Below are positions 44,871 to 56,404 of a stretch of DNA of 64,000 nt, piece by piece (within the stretch, counting starts at the first letter, position 1; every line of letters begins with the position of its first letter). The notes below the pieces were generated by a model. The model searched no databases, was not told the DNA's origin, and worked only from the letters and a program-made list of their open reading frames with translations. A program made the position numbers and the translations under genes. This stretch comes from Dastarcus helophoroides (taxonomy: Eukaryota; Arthropoda; Insecta; Coleoptera; Bothrideridae): assembly GCA_028583605.1 (NCBI GenBank), contig CM053331.1:38211283-38275282 (forward strand). The letters run 5' to 3'.

Positions 44871-47163
44871 AGGATTTCGCGACTGCATTTTAAGTTGACT
44901 ATACGCGTTGAGAGCTGAACCGTTGTTGATGAATGTGACGAACGTATCCAAATTTTTGTAAAATGATCAGAGTTCTTTTTTTTATATAAACTACTCTTTA
45001 AATTCGAAATTTTGGTTTTCATTTGGCACTTCCGATGTTTAACTTGTTGAGGAATATTTTGTTTAGACATTTTAAAATTTCTTCTCGTTCGATATCATTT
45101 CCAAATTTTGTCTCTGATTCGAAATTTCAAAAAACAGGTTGGCAGAAATTTTTCAATTAAATTGTAGAAATTCTTAAATTAAAGCCAAAATTTTGCTTTT
45201 TTTTCAAGATTTCTGTTCAGATTTTGAACTCGAAAATTTCTCTAACATGTTGGTTCCTTTTGAAATTATTCAGTTTAAACTTGAAGATGCTCCTTTTTAA
45301 AATTGTTTTTAAAATCGAAATTTAGTTAAATCTCGAATTCGGTAAGCACGATTCTTCTCGGGCTACAAAGTTGTAAGAACTTGATTCGTCACTGAAGTTA
45401 AATCTCGAATTCGTTTTATATAGTTCGTTGAAAATGCTAAAAATTCGAAATTTAGAAAGTCAGAGTCGTCAAGAAAATTAGGAAGGGTCGAATTTTTAAA
45501 ATAATAGAAGTTCAACATTCGAAGTTTCAAGAAAAAGCTTTAACAAATTCGGAAGTTGAAGTTTTCGGAAAAAGTCGAAATTTTGAACAAAGGTTTAAAT
45601 TCCGAAAATAGTAATCATGTTCCCTGGAATCAGGAAAGATTAAAAAACATAACAAAGGTTGCTCTAACGCTTTTGATAGCCAAGGTTTGTATTTCAATTT
45701 TTAAAGATAAGCAAGGACCAGTTCATTCCACCAAAATTTCTGATGTTTTATTGGCTTTTTCTTCGCCAGTTACCTTTCACAATTCTAAATTTTCAGTAAT
45801 AGAATTGTGAAGAGAGTAACGACAGCCAAGCTATCATCTTCAGAGTGTTAAATAAAAATAGTCACAACTTTCAGAAAAATTCGGAATCTAATGATAAAAA
45901 GTCGAAAAAAAGCGAAAATTCTAAAAGAAAGTTCGAAAATTTCAAAAGTCGAAATTGTGAAAAATTCAATTATTGAAAAAATATGAACAGTTTCGGAAAT
46001 AAGTCGAATGTTTTGATCTTTGCAATAAAAGTCTAGTTTACTACATAAAAGTCGAAACTTCGAAAAAAATCAAAACATTTGGAAAAAGTCGAAATTTTTG
46101 AAAAAAGTCGAATTTATTTTTTAGTAAAAACTTAAAGAAGTGGTAAGAAGTTTGAATAAAGTAAAAATGTTTAAAAAATGGATACCTAATTTGGAAAACG
46201 GTAGAGGTTTTTAAAAAACAATATTTGAAGGTAATCAATTTATAAATTGAATTTTAATCAATTTGTAAAAAATCGAATTAATAAAAAAACTGGAAAAAGT
46301 CTAAAATTATGTGGGAACATTTTCAAAAGTTTCGAAAATAAATCAAAATCTTGAAGAGAAGCGAAGTTGTGAAAGGGTTGAAATTTTGAAAGTAAATTAA
46401 AATTTAAAACAAAATGGAAAGTATTCACTTCTAATTTTGCTTTTTTTAATTTTCGACCTAATTCAAGATTTTGACATTTTTAACAGATTTTCATGTATTT
46501 TTTGAAAGTTCTACACTTTAACAAGTTAAGTACTTTATTTGGAAAATTTACTGCAATTCTACAGACTATTTTTTGCAAATTACGACGTTTTTTGCAAATT
46601 AGAAGTTTTTTTGCAGATTATAACTTTTTTTGCAAATTGCGTCTTTTGTTGGAAAATATTCACTTTCAGTTTTGTCTTTTTCTAATTTCCGACTTAATTC
46701 AAGGTTTTGGTTTTGTCTAAACACGAAATTTTGCAAAAAAGATCGCAATTTTGCAAAAAGGATCGTAATTTTGTAAAAGAGATCGTAATTTCGCAAAAAG
46801 ATCGTAATTTTGCAAAAAAGATCGTAATTTTGCAAATAAAATCAAAAATTCGAAAACAAAGTGACATTTTCTTGAAAAAGATGAAATCTCGAGTTTAAAA
46901 TGGAAATTTTTGGGGGAAAAATCAAAGTCGCCAGTTGAATGCAGGAAGTTTACGAAAAACAAATAAAATGTTGATAGAATGGTGAAACGTTTGTCGAATT
47001 TTCCAGTTGAATTTTTCCTGCCTAAAAATGAAGCGGAACTTTCGAAAAAATAGGACGACGATCTCTTGGAAAAGTTAAAATTTTAAATGAAGACAAAAAT
47101 TAAAAAAGCCAAAGTTTAAAGTCGACTCACGATTTTACCAAAAAAAATTTAATATATACTTAC

Positions 47164-47267
47164 TAGCAAAAATTGGTAAATGTTTCGGTTTGATAATAGT
47201 TAAATACATCAAAAGGTTTCTCTTTAAAAAATTTACGTACCCTATCAAGTGCTTGTTCATCTGTCAT
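47164..47267 (-). CDS. Candidate first coding exon of an unrecognised gene
   Basis: An ATG in a good context (CGAAAATGAC) opens 34 codons, MTDEQALDRVRKFF... to ...TETFTNFC, followed by a strong donor GCTA|GTAAGTAT in phase 2. The amino-acid mix is unlike the repeat-driven frames around it. I do not recognise the protein and cannot find a following exon on this strand within the window, so it may be a relic or chance. Confidence 0.25.
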
Positions 47268-47696
47268 TTTCGTTCCTATTTTTTTACAATTGTTCAACTA
47301 CACCTCGATTTTTCGAATATTAACACTGATTTTTTTATAGCTGAATCCCCAAATCTTGGGACTTCGTTGCAAGGAAAATTGAATATGCAATGGCATTTTC
47401 AATAAGATAAATTTTTGTATTGGTACGGAGCATGCCAGACCTGCCCGATCCCATAATGTTACCATGGCTCAGATTGACTAATAACGTTTGATCACGCGAA
47501 CAAAAGCTGCAGTAATGAAATTTAAATTGCGGTTCAACATCAAAATGATAAATAAATGTTATAGCGACAGAAGACCGTCTGTTATTTGATTTATACGATC
47601 ACGATTCCAAATAAAAAGGATTGTTTTACTGTGCCAGTAGAAAGTCCTACGAGTCTGGAGTTTTTCACATTAATTCTACGTTATTAAAGTCTGAAT

Positions 47697-47945
47697 AATG
47701 ATGGAAATGTCAATTGAGTGTTGTATAATGAAACGATCGAACATGCTACAATTAAAAATATTAATAAGTAAGAGTCATAGACCGGTTTCGGCCTTCCTTG
47801 GCCTTGTCAGTAGAATAATGATGGAAATCATTTATGTTAATTAAATTTTGTGTAATGAAACGATCGAACATGCTGCAATTGAAAATATTAACAAGGAAGA
47901 GCCATAGACCGGTTTCTACCTTCCTTGGCGTTGTCGATATGGTCG
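47697..47945. repeat. Two tandem copies (about 122 bp) of a dispersed repeat
   Basis: TGTATAATGAAACGATCGAA ... AAAATATTAATAAG ... CATAGACCGGTTTCGGCCTT ... CCTTGGCCTTGTCAGTAGAA occurs twice in direct orientation. Related single copies lie at about 34075-34170 (TTTCGACCACTCTTGGCCTT) and about 20230-20310. Confidence 0.75.
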
Positions 47946-48399
47946 TTGTAAACATTTTTAATCTGGTCATTAACGTCGATTTATTCAATTATCGCCATTA
48001 GTCAGCCACTTAAGTGCTCAAAAAATCTAAATCTCATTGTGTGACTTGTAGCTGATTTTGCTATATTAATTGAAGTAATTACTACTGAGAATTACAACCA
48101 TCATCTACGATGTAACGAAAGATTTCTAGGATTCATGCTGTTTTATATAAATTCGTTAATTTCAGTGCTTAAATCTGAATTTTTGATTCGGAAACTTAAT
48201 CAAGATTCTGCACGCCTATGGACAACTTAATGATCTACTCTGATGAGTTCCGTAGAAATTACAAAAACTTAAACGAAAAATCGAACTAATCAAAGGCTTA
48301 TAATGAACATCAGCTCGAAAAAAAGTTAGAAGGTCCAAGATAATTCTCCAAATTTCGATTTATTTGTCGACGTTTTGAGTCCAATTCCAATGACTTTTT

Positions 48400-49225
48400 G
48401 TCAAAATTATGACCTTTCTCTCATGTTCAAATTCGAAATTTTGGGAATAAACCCAACAATTCGACTTTAAACTCGAACTTATGAGTTTTTTCTCATGTTG
48501 AAATTCGAAATTTCGAGAATAAACTCAACAATTCGACTTTAAACTCGAAATGACGACTTTTTTCTCATGTTCAGATTCGAAATTTCGAGAATAAACTCAA
48601 CAATTCGACTTTAAACTCGAACTTATGATTTTTTCCCATGTTCAAATTTGAAATTTCGAGAATAGACTCAGCAATTCGATTTTAAACTCAAAATGATGAC
48701 TTTTTTCTCATGTTCAAAATCGAAATTTCGAGAATAAACTCAACAATTCGACTTTAAACTCGAAATGATGACTTTTTTCTCATGTTCAGATTCGAAATTT
48801 TGAGAATAAACTCAACAATTCGACTTTAAACTCGAACTTATGATTTTTTCTCATGTTCAAATTTGAAATTTCGAGAATAGACTCAACAATTCAATTGTAA
48901 ACTCAAAATGATGACTTTTTTCTCATGTTCAAAATCGAAATTTCGAGAATAAACTCAACAATTCGACTTTAAACTCGAAATGATGATTTTTTCTCATGTT
49001 CAGATTCGAAATTTCGAGAATAAACTCAACAATTCGACTTTAAATTCGAACTTATGATTTTTTCTCATGCTCAAATTTGAAATTTCGAGAATAGACCCAA
49101 CAATTCGACTTTAAACTCAAAATGATGACTTTTATCTCATGTTCAAAATCGAAATTTCGAGAATAAACTCAACAATTCGACTCTAAACTCGAAATTATGA
49201 GTTTTTTATCATGCTCAACTTCGAT
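48400..49225. repeat. 73-bp tandem array, about 11 copies
   Basis: The unit TTTTCTCATGTTCAAATTCG - AAATTTCGAGAATAAACTC - AACAATTCGACTTTAAACTC repeats every 73 bp. It decays after 49225 into simple GAAATTTCGATTTTAAAC repeats up to about 49390. Its core GAAATTTCGA resembles the intronic array at 1240-5950, suggesting a shared origin. Confidence 0.88.
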
Positions 49226-49879
49226 GTTTAAAGAATAAAATCAGCAATTCGACTTTAAACTGGAAATTTCGATTTTAAACTCGAAATTCCTATTTCAAAC
49301 CCGAAATTCCGATTTTAAACTCGAAAATTCGACTTAAAAGCAGAAATTTCGATTTTAAACAGGAGATTTTGACTTTAAATTCAAATGTTCGATTTTTTTA
49401 ATGCCGCTTTCATTTGACCACACCCTTTATCGTTATTAACAGTTAAATAGAGCACATTTACTAATTCCAAATTTTATAATCAAAATTTCAATTTTTGTCT
49501 ATTAAGTTGTCAAAATTTCTACCTTTAGGGTTAAAATTGCGAAATTGAAATCGAATCGAGATTAAAGTCAAAATTTTGACATTAAATAAGAAATGTTTAC
49601 TTCAACTTTCTCAAAATTTCCACTTTAAACTCGAAAAAATTAAAATGTTTGCGGGTGAAATCGAAATTGCGCTATTAAAATCGAAATATCGAGTGAAATG
49701 GTCATTTTTTTCGTACCCGTAATAATACGATTTATTTGCGTCGTAAATCTATAAAAATATCTAATTTGAAGGGTTTCTGTCTAAAAATATAGTATACGCG
49801 AACGTTCGTCATTGTTGGATTCTTCTATCGTTTGGTTAAATTAAAAATTGAAATATTTTTCGTTTATAAAACTTTGGTA

Positions 49880-52800
49880 GGTGGTGCACCAACAGGTGTC
49901 TATTATAAACCACATAACGATGCAGTTCTTTCAGTTTTGTTATCTATGACTTGATATTCTATACTCGTGTTTTATGAAATGTCTATGTCATAACCTAAAA
50001 ATTTAGATTTGCATTTAATTTTTGATAATTTTAGTAATAATACACGATCATTTTAGACAATATCTGTAAACAGCGAACTCATAGTGTTTAACAGGTGTAT
50101 TTTATAAATCTCATAAAGGTAGAATTGCCATAACTTTTAAGCATTGATACGGGACGATGACAAAAATTATACTTTTTGACAATAGTCTTCTTGTTCTGTG
50201 TTATCACAATGTTGCACGAACCACTAAAAAAAGAGAGAGGCCCCCATATTTTAAATTGATTTCTAGAAAAAAGGGAGAATCCACTAGAAATTTCTATAAA
50301 GACTGCCGTTACAAATGCTTACTACACTAAATTGCGAAAATACGTGACAAAAACGAGTAACTAGCAATGCGGGACAATAACAGTCGCAGTTCTTTTAGTT
50401 TTGTTGCCTGTGACAAAAATTGATATTCTATACTCCTGTTTCATGAAATGTCTATGTAATAACCTAAAAATTTAGATTTGTATTTAATTTTTTTTTATTC
50501 TGTTTATAAGTAATAATATTTGATTATATAATTAAGGTAATAATGCACGATTATTTTGGATACCATCCCGCAAGCAGCGAACTCATAGTGTTTAACAACT
50601 GTCTTTTATGAATCCCATAAAGGTAGGATTGCGATTACTTTTAAACATTGATAGGGGATGATGACAAAAATTATACTCTTTGACAATAGTCTTCTTGTTC
50701 TGTGTTACCACAATCTTGCACGAACTACTAAAAAAAGAGAGAGGCCCCCATCTTTTAAATTGATTTCTAGAAAAAAAGGAGGATCCACTAGAAATGTCTA
50801 CAAAGACTGCCGTTGCAAATGCTTTCTACACTAAATTGCGAAAATACGTGACAAAAACGAGTCACTAACAATGCGGGACAATAACACTCGCAATTCTTTC
50901 AGTTTTGTTGTCTGTAACAAAAATTGATATTCTATACTCTTGTTTTATGAAATGTCTATGTAATAACCTAAAAATTTAGATTTGTATTTAATTTTTTTTA
51001 TTCTGTTTGTAAGTAATAATCTTTGATTATATAATTAAGGTAATAATGCATGAATATTTTGGATACTATCCTGCAAGCAGCGAACTCATAGTGTTTAACA
51101 ACTGTTTTTATGAATCTCATAAAGGTAGGATTGCCATAATTTTTAAGCATTGATACGGGACGATGACAAAAATTATACTCTTTGACAATAGTCTTCTTGT
51201 TCTGTGTTATCACAATGTTGCACGAACCACTAAAAAAGAGAGAGGCCTCCATATTTTAAATTGATTTCTAGAAAAAAAGGAGGATCCACTAGAAATGTCT
51301 ACAAAGACTGCCGTTGCAAATGCTTTCTACACTAAATTGCGAAAATACGTAACAAAAACGAGTCACTAGCAATGCGGGACAATAACACTCGCAATTCTTT
51401 CAGTTTTGTTGTCTGTAACAAAAATTGAGATTCTATACTCTTGTTTTATGAAATGTCTATGTAATAACCTAAAAATTTAGATTTGTATTTAATTTTTTTA
51501 ATTCTGTTTACAAGTAATAATCTTTGATTATATAATTAAGGTAATAATGCATGAATATTTTGGATGCTATCCTGCAAGCAGCGAACTAATAGTGTTTAAC
51601 AACTGTTTTTATGAATCCCATAAAGGTAGGATAGCCATAACTTTAAAACATTGATACGGGACGATGACAAAAATTATACTCTTTGACAATAGTCTTCTTG
51701 TTCTGTGTTATCACAATGTTGCACGAACCACTAAAAAAGAGAGAGGCCTCCATATTTTAAATTGATTTCTAGAAAAAAAGGAGGATCCACTAGAAATGTC
51801 TACAAAGACTGCCGTTGCAAATGCTTTCTACACTAAATTGCGAAAATACGTAACAAAAACGAGTCACTAGCAATGCGGGACAATAACAGTAGCAGTTCTT
51901 TCGCTTTTGTTGTCTGCGACAAAAAATTGATATTCTATATTCCTGTTTCATGAAATGTCTATGTACTAACCTAAAAATTTAGATTTGTATTTAATTTTTT
52001 TATTCTGTTTATAAGTAATAATTACGGTTATCCAGAAGGTAAGGTTGCGTTACGCCATACTTTTAAAATGAGATTGAAAACCTTCCACTGTTAGCAGCGC
52101 CATCTATTAATCCGCAAACCATGCACCACAGAATTCTATTTTATCGTAAGCAAACATTGCGAAACGAGTAGTTAAAACGTACACCTAATGGATTGTAGTA
52201 GTTTCAACTTCAACGGTGAACGCTCCTAATTAACTAAAACATGAATAAACGATATTCTAGATACGTTTTCCTAGGAAAAGCCCAAGAAAAGATTAACATA
52301 ACAGTGATGTGACCGATTGGATACATTGTACCTACGACTACCATCATCCACTGTCATCAGTAGGTACAACTTGATCTCTCATTTACAGTTTTCGCACAAT
52401 ACTTACTGGTAATCATATATGTAATACTTCTATATGGCCAGTTCCTTGTTTCTCATGGGAAAGACTTCTCTTTCTCGCTGACCTTCACACGAATTAATGA
52501 GTCGCAATGCGCAGGTGCTACAAATCATCTGTGCATGGCAAAAGTCAGCTGTGCACGGCCAAACATAAACACCCGTTTAACCCGCGCGTAGCGATTGGTT
52601 CATTTTGTTCAATTCATGCGCAATACCCGCCATTAATTCATGTTCCATCTTTGTCGAATTTGGTTGGAACAAACTCGTGAAGAGAATAGGGAGCTGGCCA
52701 TATAGAAGTATTACATATATGCTGGTAATACGCAACCGAGGCCGCTGATGTCAGTGGGTAGAAATCAGTCCAATTTTCATTCAACAAATTATGTTACCGA

Positions 52801-53850
52801 CGCATCTCCTTTTTATAGAACTCCCTAGTAATAATCGTTGATTATATAATTAAGTTAATAATGCATGATTATTTTGGATACCATCCCGCAAGCAGCGAAC
52901 TCATAGTGTTTAATAACTGTCTTTTATGAATCTCATAAAGGTAAGATTGCCATAACTTTTAAGCATTAATACGGAACGGTGACAGAAAAATATACTTTGT
53001 CGCAATAGTCTTTTTGCTCTGTGGTATCACAGTGTTGCACGAACGACTAAAAAAAGGGAGAGGTCCCCATATTTTAAATTGATTTCTAGAAAAAAAGGAG
53101 AATCCACTAGAAATGTCTACAAAGACTGCCGTTGCAAATGCTTTCTACACTAAATTACGAAAATACGTGACAAAAACGAGTCACTAGCAATGCGGGACAA
53201 TAACAGTCGCATTTCTTTCAGTTTTGTTGTCTGTGACAAAAAATTGATATTCTATACTCCTGTTTCATAAAATGTCTATGTAATAACCTAAAAATTTGGA
53301 TTTGTATTTAATTTTTTTTAATTCTATTTATAAATAATAATCTTTGATTATATAATTAAGTTAATAATGCATGATTATTTTGGATACCATCCCGCAAGCA
53401 GCGAACTCATAGTGTTTAATAACTGTCTTTTATGAATCTCATAAAGGTAGGATTGCCATAACTTTTAAACAGTGATACGGAACGATGACAGAAAAATTAT
53501 ACTTTGTCGCAATAGTCTTTTTGCTCTGTGGTATCACAGTGTTGCACGAACGACTAAAAAAAGGGAGAGGTCCCCATATTTTGAATTGATTTATAGAAAA
53601 AAAGGAGGATCCATTAGAAAGTTCCACAAATGCTGCCGTTGCAAATGATCTTTCCACTAAATTGCGAAAATACGGGATAAAAACATGATCAACAGGAATA
53701 CGGGACAGTGACAGTCCCAGGTACAGTTCTTTCGTAAGAGTAAAGTAGAGATTTATATTCTGTAATCTCCATTTTTGAAACATCTATGTCCTAACCTAAA
53801 AAATTTACGTCATATTTGAATTTGTTTATATTTTTGTTAAAACTTCTGTT
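49880..53850 (+). repeat. 501-bp tandem array of promoter-like units leading into the SAM gene
   Basis: About seven units, with neighbours exactly 501 bp apart in the middle (for example 50794, 51295, 51796). Each holds AAGAGAGAGGCCCCCATATT, CGGGACAATAACAGTCGCA, ATGAAATGTCTATGTAATAA, CCTAAAAATTTAGATTTGTA and TTTTGGATACTATCCTGCAA. The last unit grades into the leader and first codons of the gene at 53874 (TTTTGGATACTATTCTACGA). An 804-bp insertion at 52023-52826 splits one unit. Confidence 0.85.
52023..52826. mobile_element. 804-bp insertion with 9-bp target duplication
   Basis: AGTAATAAT occurs at 52014-52022 and again at 52827-52835; removing the segment restores the tandem unit. Nine-base duplications are typical of Mutator-like (MULE) transposons. 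Terminal similarity is weak and no transposase frame is seen. Nested inside, about 52415-52737, an inverted pair ATATATGTAATACTTCTATA / TATAGAAGTATTACATATAT marks a second element, whose end also occurs at 56139-56180. Confidence 0.7.
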
Positions 53851-53873
53851 ATTATTCCAAAACGAAATAACAC

Positions 53874-54801
53874 ATGGACCTTTTGGATACTATTCTACGA
53901 GCGTCAAACTCTGAGGAATACCTCAATAATTTTAGAACCTATGGCATTGATGGGTTCACCTTAAAAATTCTGAATGAGGAAGACTTGGAGATATTGGGCG
54001 TCTCAGAGGGCCACAAAAGAAAATCTATTTTGGAGCATGTCAAGAATTTGAGGATACCTTCGGAGTAAGTAAGGGGGTTTTGTAGGCATCCTCACTTGAA
54101 TAAAAACGATTGCAATGTGCCCCACTATTTGTTTTTGATTTACAAAATTTCGTTTTCATTATTGTATTATCAAAGTTTCCTGTTAACCTATTGCTACTTT
54201 TCAATGCATTTTTAGGACATTCTAATTTAAATATAATTTAAATTTGTGCTTCCATCAGCTTAAATATTTCCATAATGTTATTATGAAATGTTTTCATATC
54301 TTTACTGTTAAAGCACCTCGTATTATATTCAAAGCTTCTTGTATCATATTCAAAGTTCCTCATATTGTATTTAAAGTTCTTCATATTATATTTAAAGTTC
54401 CTCGTATTATACTTAAAGTTCCTCATATTTAAAGTTGCTCGTATTACATTTAAAGTTCCTCATATTTTATTCAAAGTAATGGTACCCATGCATACATTTT
54501 AGAAAAGTGGTGGACAGAGATATCGATGAAAAGTACATAAAATTAGTTCTTCACCAAATATCGCAACAGTTACATAAGCATCTAGCAAATCTGTCTTGTG
54601 CGATTATAAGAGAGGATGTTGTACTTTGTAACGTTAAACTGAGTCCAGCCGTTAGATGTTTGGAAGGCTGCCTAACTTCCTTGGAAAACCAAATTGATGA
54701 ATTTAAAGCGAAAGTGGGTAAGCAAACCTGTAACGATTTATCGTTTACTTTTGATTTTAGATGTTACCGAAGAAGAAGAAAAGCTTTGTAGACAAAATTG
54801 A
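53874..54801 (+). CDS. SAM-domain protein, 148 aa, three exons
   Basis: Exons 53874-54064, 54503-54717 and 54761-54801 (donors GA|GTAAGT and G|GTAAGC; acceptors ttttag and gatttttag-type; phases 2 and 1 agree). Residues about 5-62 form a SAM domain: LRASNSEEYLNNFRTYGIDG, then FTLKILNEEDLEILGVSEGH and KRKSILEHVKNL. SAM domains mediate protein-protein association. Residues 65-148 are helical, possibly coiled, with QISQQLHKHLANLS and an acidic tail VTEEEEKLCRQN. The start is the first in-frame ATG, within the terminal unit of the upstream array. It resembles the SAM-plus-tail part of GASZ-like germline proteins, but without ankyrin repeats or a membrane anchor this stays a guess. Confidence 0.8.
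54310..54478. repeat. About 21-bp minisatellite in SAM gene intron 1
   Basis: TTTAAAGTTCCTCATATTAT-type units recur about eight times every 21 bp. The unit length, a multiple of three, keeps frames open on both strands; no protein is implied. Confidence 0.85.
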
Positions 54802-54906
54802 TCTGAAACAGGCAGGTGCAGTACTAACCGTTCTAAGTTTAAGTCTTTTTCTAATCAAATACAAGTTTCTTTAAATCCTAATGTTATAAATATAATTATG
54901 TTTGTA

Positions 54907-54912
54907 AATAAA
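54907..54912 (+). terminator. Poly(A) signal AATAAA of the SAM gene
   Basis: AATAAA in TTTGTAAATAAAAATTTTGG, 106 nt after the stop codon, is the canonical hexamer nearest the gene end. Confidence 0.5.
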
Positions 54913-55398
54913 AATTTTGGTTATTTGAAATGGAGTAGTGTCCGCTTATAACGAACCTCAAGGGTCCAAAGAAATTAGTTCGTTATAAGCGAATGATAAA
55001 TAATAATAGCTCTTCTGGACCTCGCAGATTGGTTCATTTTAAGCAGAAGTTTATATTAAGTGTGTTTGTTTTAAGTGGATACCACTCTTAAGTATTAATT
55101 TCACTCCCATTTTCTCGATATTTTTGAATTTCCGAATTTGAATAAAAACACATAATTTCATAGAATGTGCACCAATAAAATTTATTTGCACATTACATCA
55201 AAAATACAGATTAACAAGAATTATGTATGTAAAATTGTTTTCTTTTTAACATCAATAAAACTAAACAGTTTAAATAAAAACCTAAAATTTAGTTTAAAAT
55301 ATTTGAATTGGATTCAAACGCTTCCGCTAATTAAGGCATTCCATCCAAATTTCTACAAAATCATTAAAAAATGACTAAAACTTAAAGCGAAAATCGCT
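54913..55398. other. Intergenic spacer between SAM gene and Nudix gene
   Basis: AT-rich. It contains AATGGAGTAGTGTCCGCTTA ... AACGAACCTCAAGGGTCCAA with the inverted TTCGTTATAAGCGAA, a small repeat relic. The Nudix gene's 3' UTR should lie at its right end. No coding segment seen. Confidence 0.6.
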
Positions 55399-56019
55399 TC
55401 ATTCTTTGACTTTATTTAAAAGGAACCAATAGATACTATGCAGGAAGGACGGGGGACTATTTATGAGCTCCTGGGAAATATATTTTCTTATTTCGGACAC
55501 TGTCATTTCAACAACGTCAATTATTTCGTCATCCACACCGCCTCCCTGCGACACTTTCATATCATCGGTGACTTCGCAATAGTAGCTAGTCATTACAGCC
55601 CCATTTTGCCCAACCCCTGCTCGATTATGCGAAATTTTCTCCAAAGAAGCCACTGGTATATCATATCCGCATTCCTCCAGAACTTCCTCCTTAGCTATTT
55701 GAACAACCGGGACATTTTTATCAATTATACCAGCGCAACACTCCAATGTGATACCCAAACTTGCTGGATATTTATTTACATCGATAGCGCCAAAGCGTTC
55801 GTTGGTAGGAATGCTCGCGAAGTACACTGGCGGCCTAAATTGCTTAACAAACACCAGCACATTCCGGGAAATGTTGTAAATTAATATCGAAACACTGTCG
55901 TGACCAGATATTAAATCCCATGTTCGTTGTTTACCGTTTTGTTTGAAGTACATTCTAAACGGGCTGAGGTAAATGGAAGGCTCGAAATTCTTCACTTCGA
56001 CGTCTGACAAATTTTCCAT
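55399..56019 (-). CDS. NUDT14: NUDT14-like Nudix hydrolase (UDP-sugar diphosphatase family), intronless
   Basis: Probable UDP-glucose/ADP-ribose-type pyrophosphatase. Counted from the chosen Met, 206 aa (human NUDT14 is 222). Family landmarks in order: YLSPFRMYFKQNGKQRTWDL, HDSVSILIYN, LVFVKQFRPPVYF, then the Nudix box CAGIIDKNVP...AKEEVLEECGYDI, in which Arg is replaced by Lys as I recall for NUDT14, while the metal-binding EExxEE-type acidic residues remain. The C-terminus IYWFLLNKVKE fits. A Met 28 codons upstream (56103) would add a hydrophobic stretch; MENLSDVEVKNF at 56019 is preferred because homologues start there. Lack of introns may be ancestral or mean a retrocopy, but the frame is intact. 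Confidence 0.88.
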   Translation of the reverse strand: MENLSDVEVKNFEPSIYLSPFRMYFKQNGKQRTWDLISGHDSVSILIYNISRNVLVFVKQFRPPVYFASIPTNERFGAIDVNKYPASLGITLECCAGIIDKNVPVVQIAKEEVLEECGYDIPVASLEKISHNRAGVGQNGAVMTSYYCEVTDDMKVSQGGGVDDEIIDVVEMTVSEIRKYISQELINSPPSFLHSIYWFLLNKVKE

Positions 56020-56186
56020 CGTTCTAGACAACACAATACAAATAATACTGATTCCTAAGATTAGATAAAAATTAAAATAGTCAATTTGACAGTTTGTTGA
56101 CAAATTGTGACGATTGCTGTTCCCTCTGTGGTGTAATCATATATGTATTACTTCTATATGAGTAGTTCCCTATTCTTTTCGTGAGT

Positions 56187-56300
56187 TTATTCCCTTATAT
56201 GGGTGTTATCTATGGATTTATACCATAGAGTTAGAAGTTGGAGAAATAGTTTGCATAGAGGGTCTCTATGTCTTTTCTTCACCTTCGTAGGCGTTGATTG
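56187..56300. repeat. Dispersed repeat, copy of 63290-63385
   Basis: GGTGTTATCTATGGATTTAT ... AGAAGTTGGAGAAATAGTTT ... TCTCTATGTCTTTTCTTCAC differs from the right-end copy by only a few bases. It is preceded by the GTAATCATATATGTATTACT end of the TIR element nested in 52023-52826. Confidence 0.8.
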
Positions 56301-56404
56301 AATACATATTAGATATATGTATAAACAAATAATGTTGTTTACATTTGTAGTTACTTTTTCGACTAGAGCAGCCTCCTGGAACTGGTGAAAGACTCTGTAT
56401 TTAT

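Larger units (their letters stand above)
44871..48339. other. AT-rich intergenic DNA with dispersed repeats
   Basis: No gene is recognised apart from one candidate exon at 47164-47267. It holds degenerate GAAATTT-rich repeats (44990-46450), a fold-back MITE fragment at 45618-45745 (ATGTTCCCTGGAATCAGGAA, AAAGATAAGCAAGGACCAGT), inverted TTTTTTGCAAATTACGA-type arrays at 46570-46640 versus 46735-46840, and two roughly 122-bp direct copies at 47697-47945. Confidence 0.7.

Noticed and set aside
44858..45070. 70-codon minus-strand frame beginning MSKQNIPQQVKHRKCQ
   Set aside because: It reads into the end of the 160-bp satellite and has no recognised similarity or convincing splice signals.
55438..55884. 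148-codon plus-strand frame within the Nudix gene
   Set aside because: Antisense shadow of the intact NUDT14-like frame.
56020..56103. Upstream Met of the Nudix frame adding a 28-residue hydrophobic N-terminus
   Set aside because: NUDT14-type proteins start at the downstream Met position and are cytosolic; the added segment has no family counterpart.
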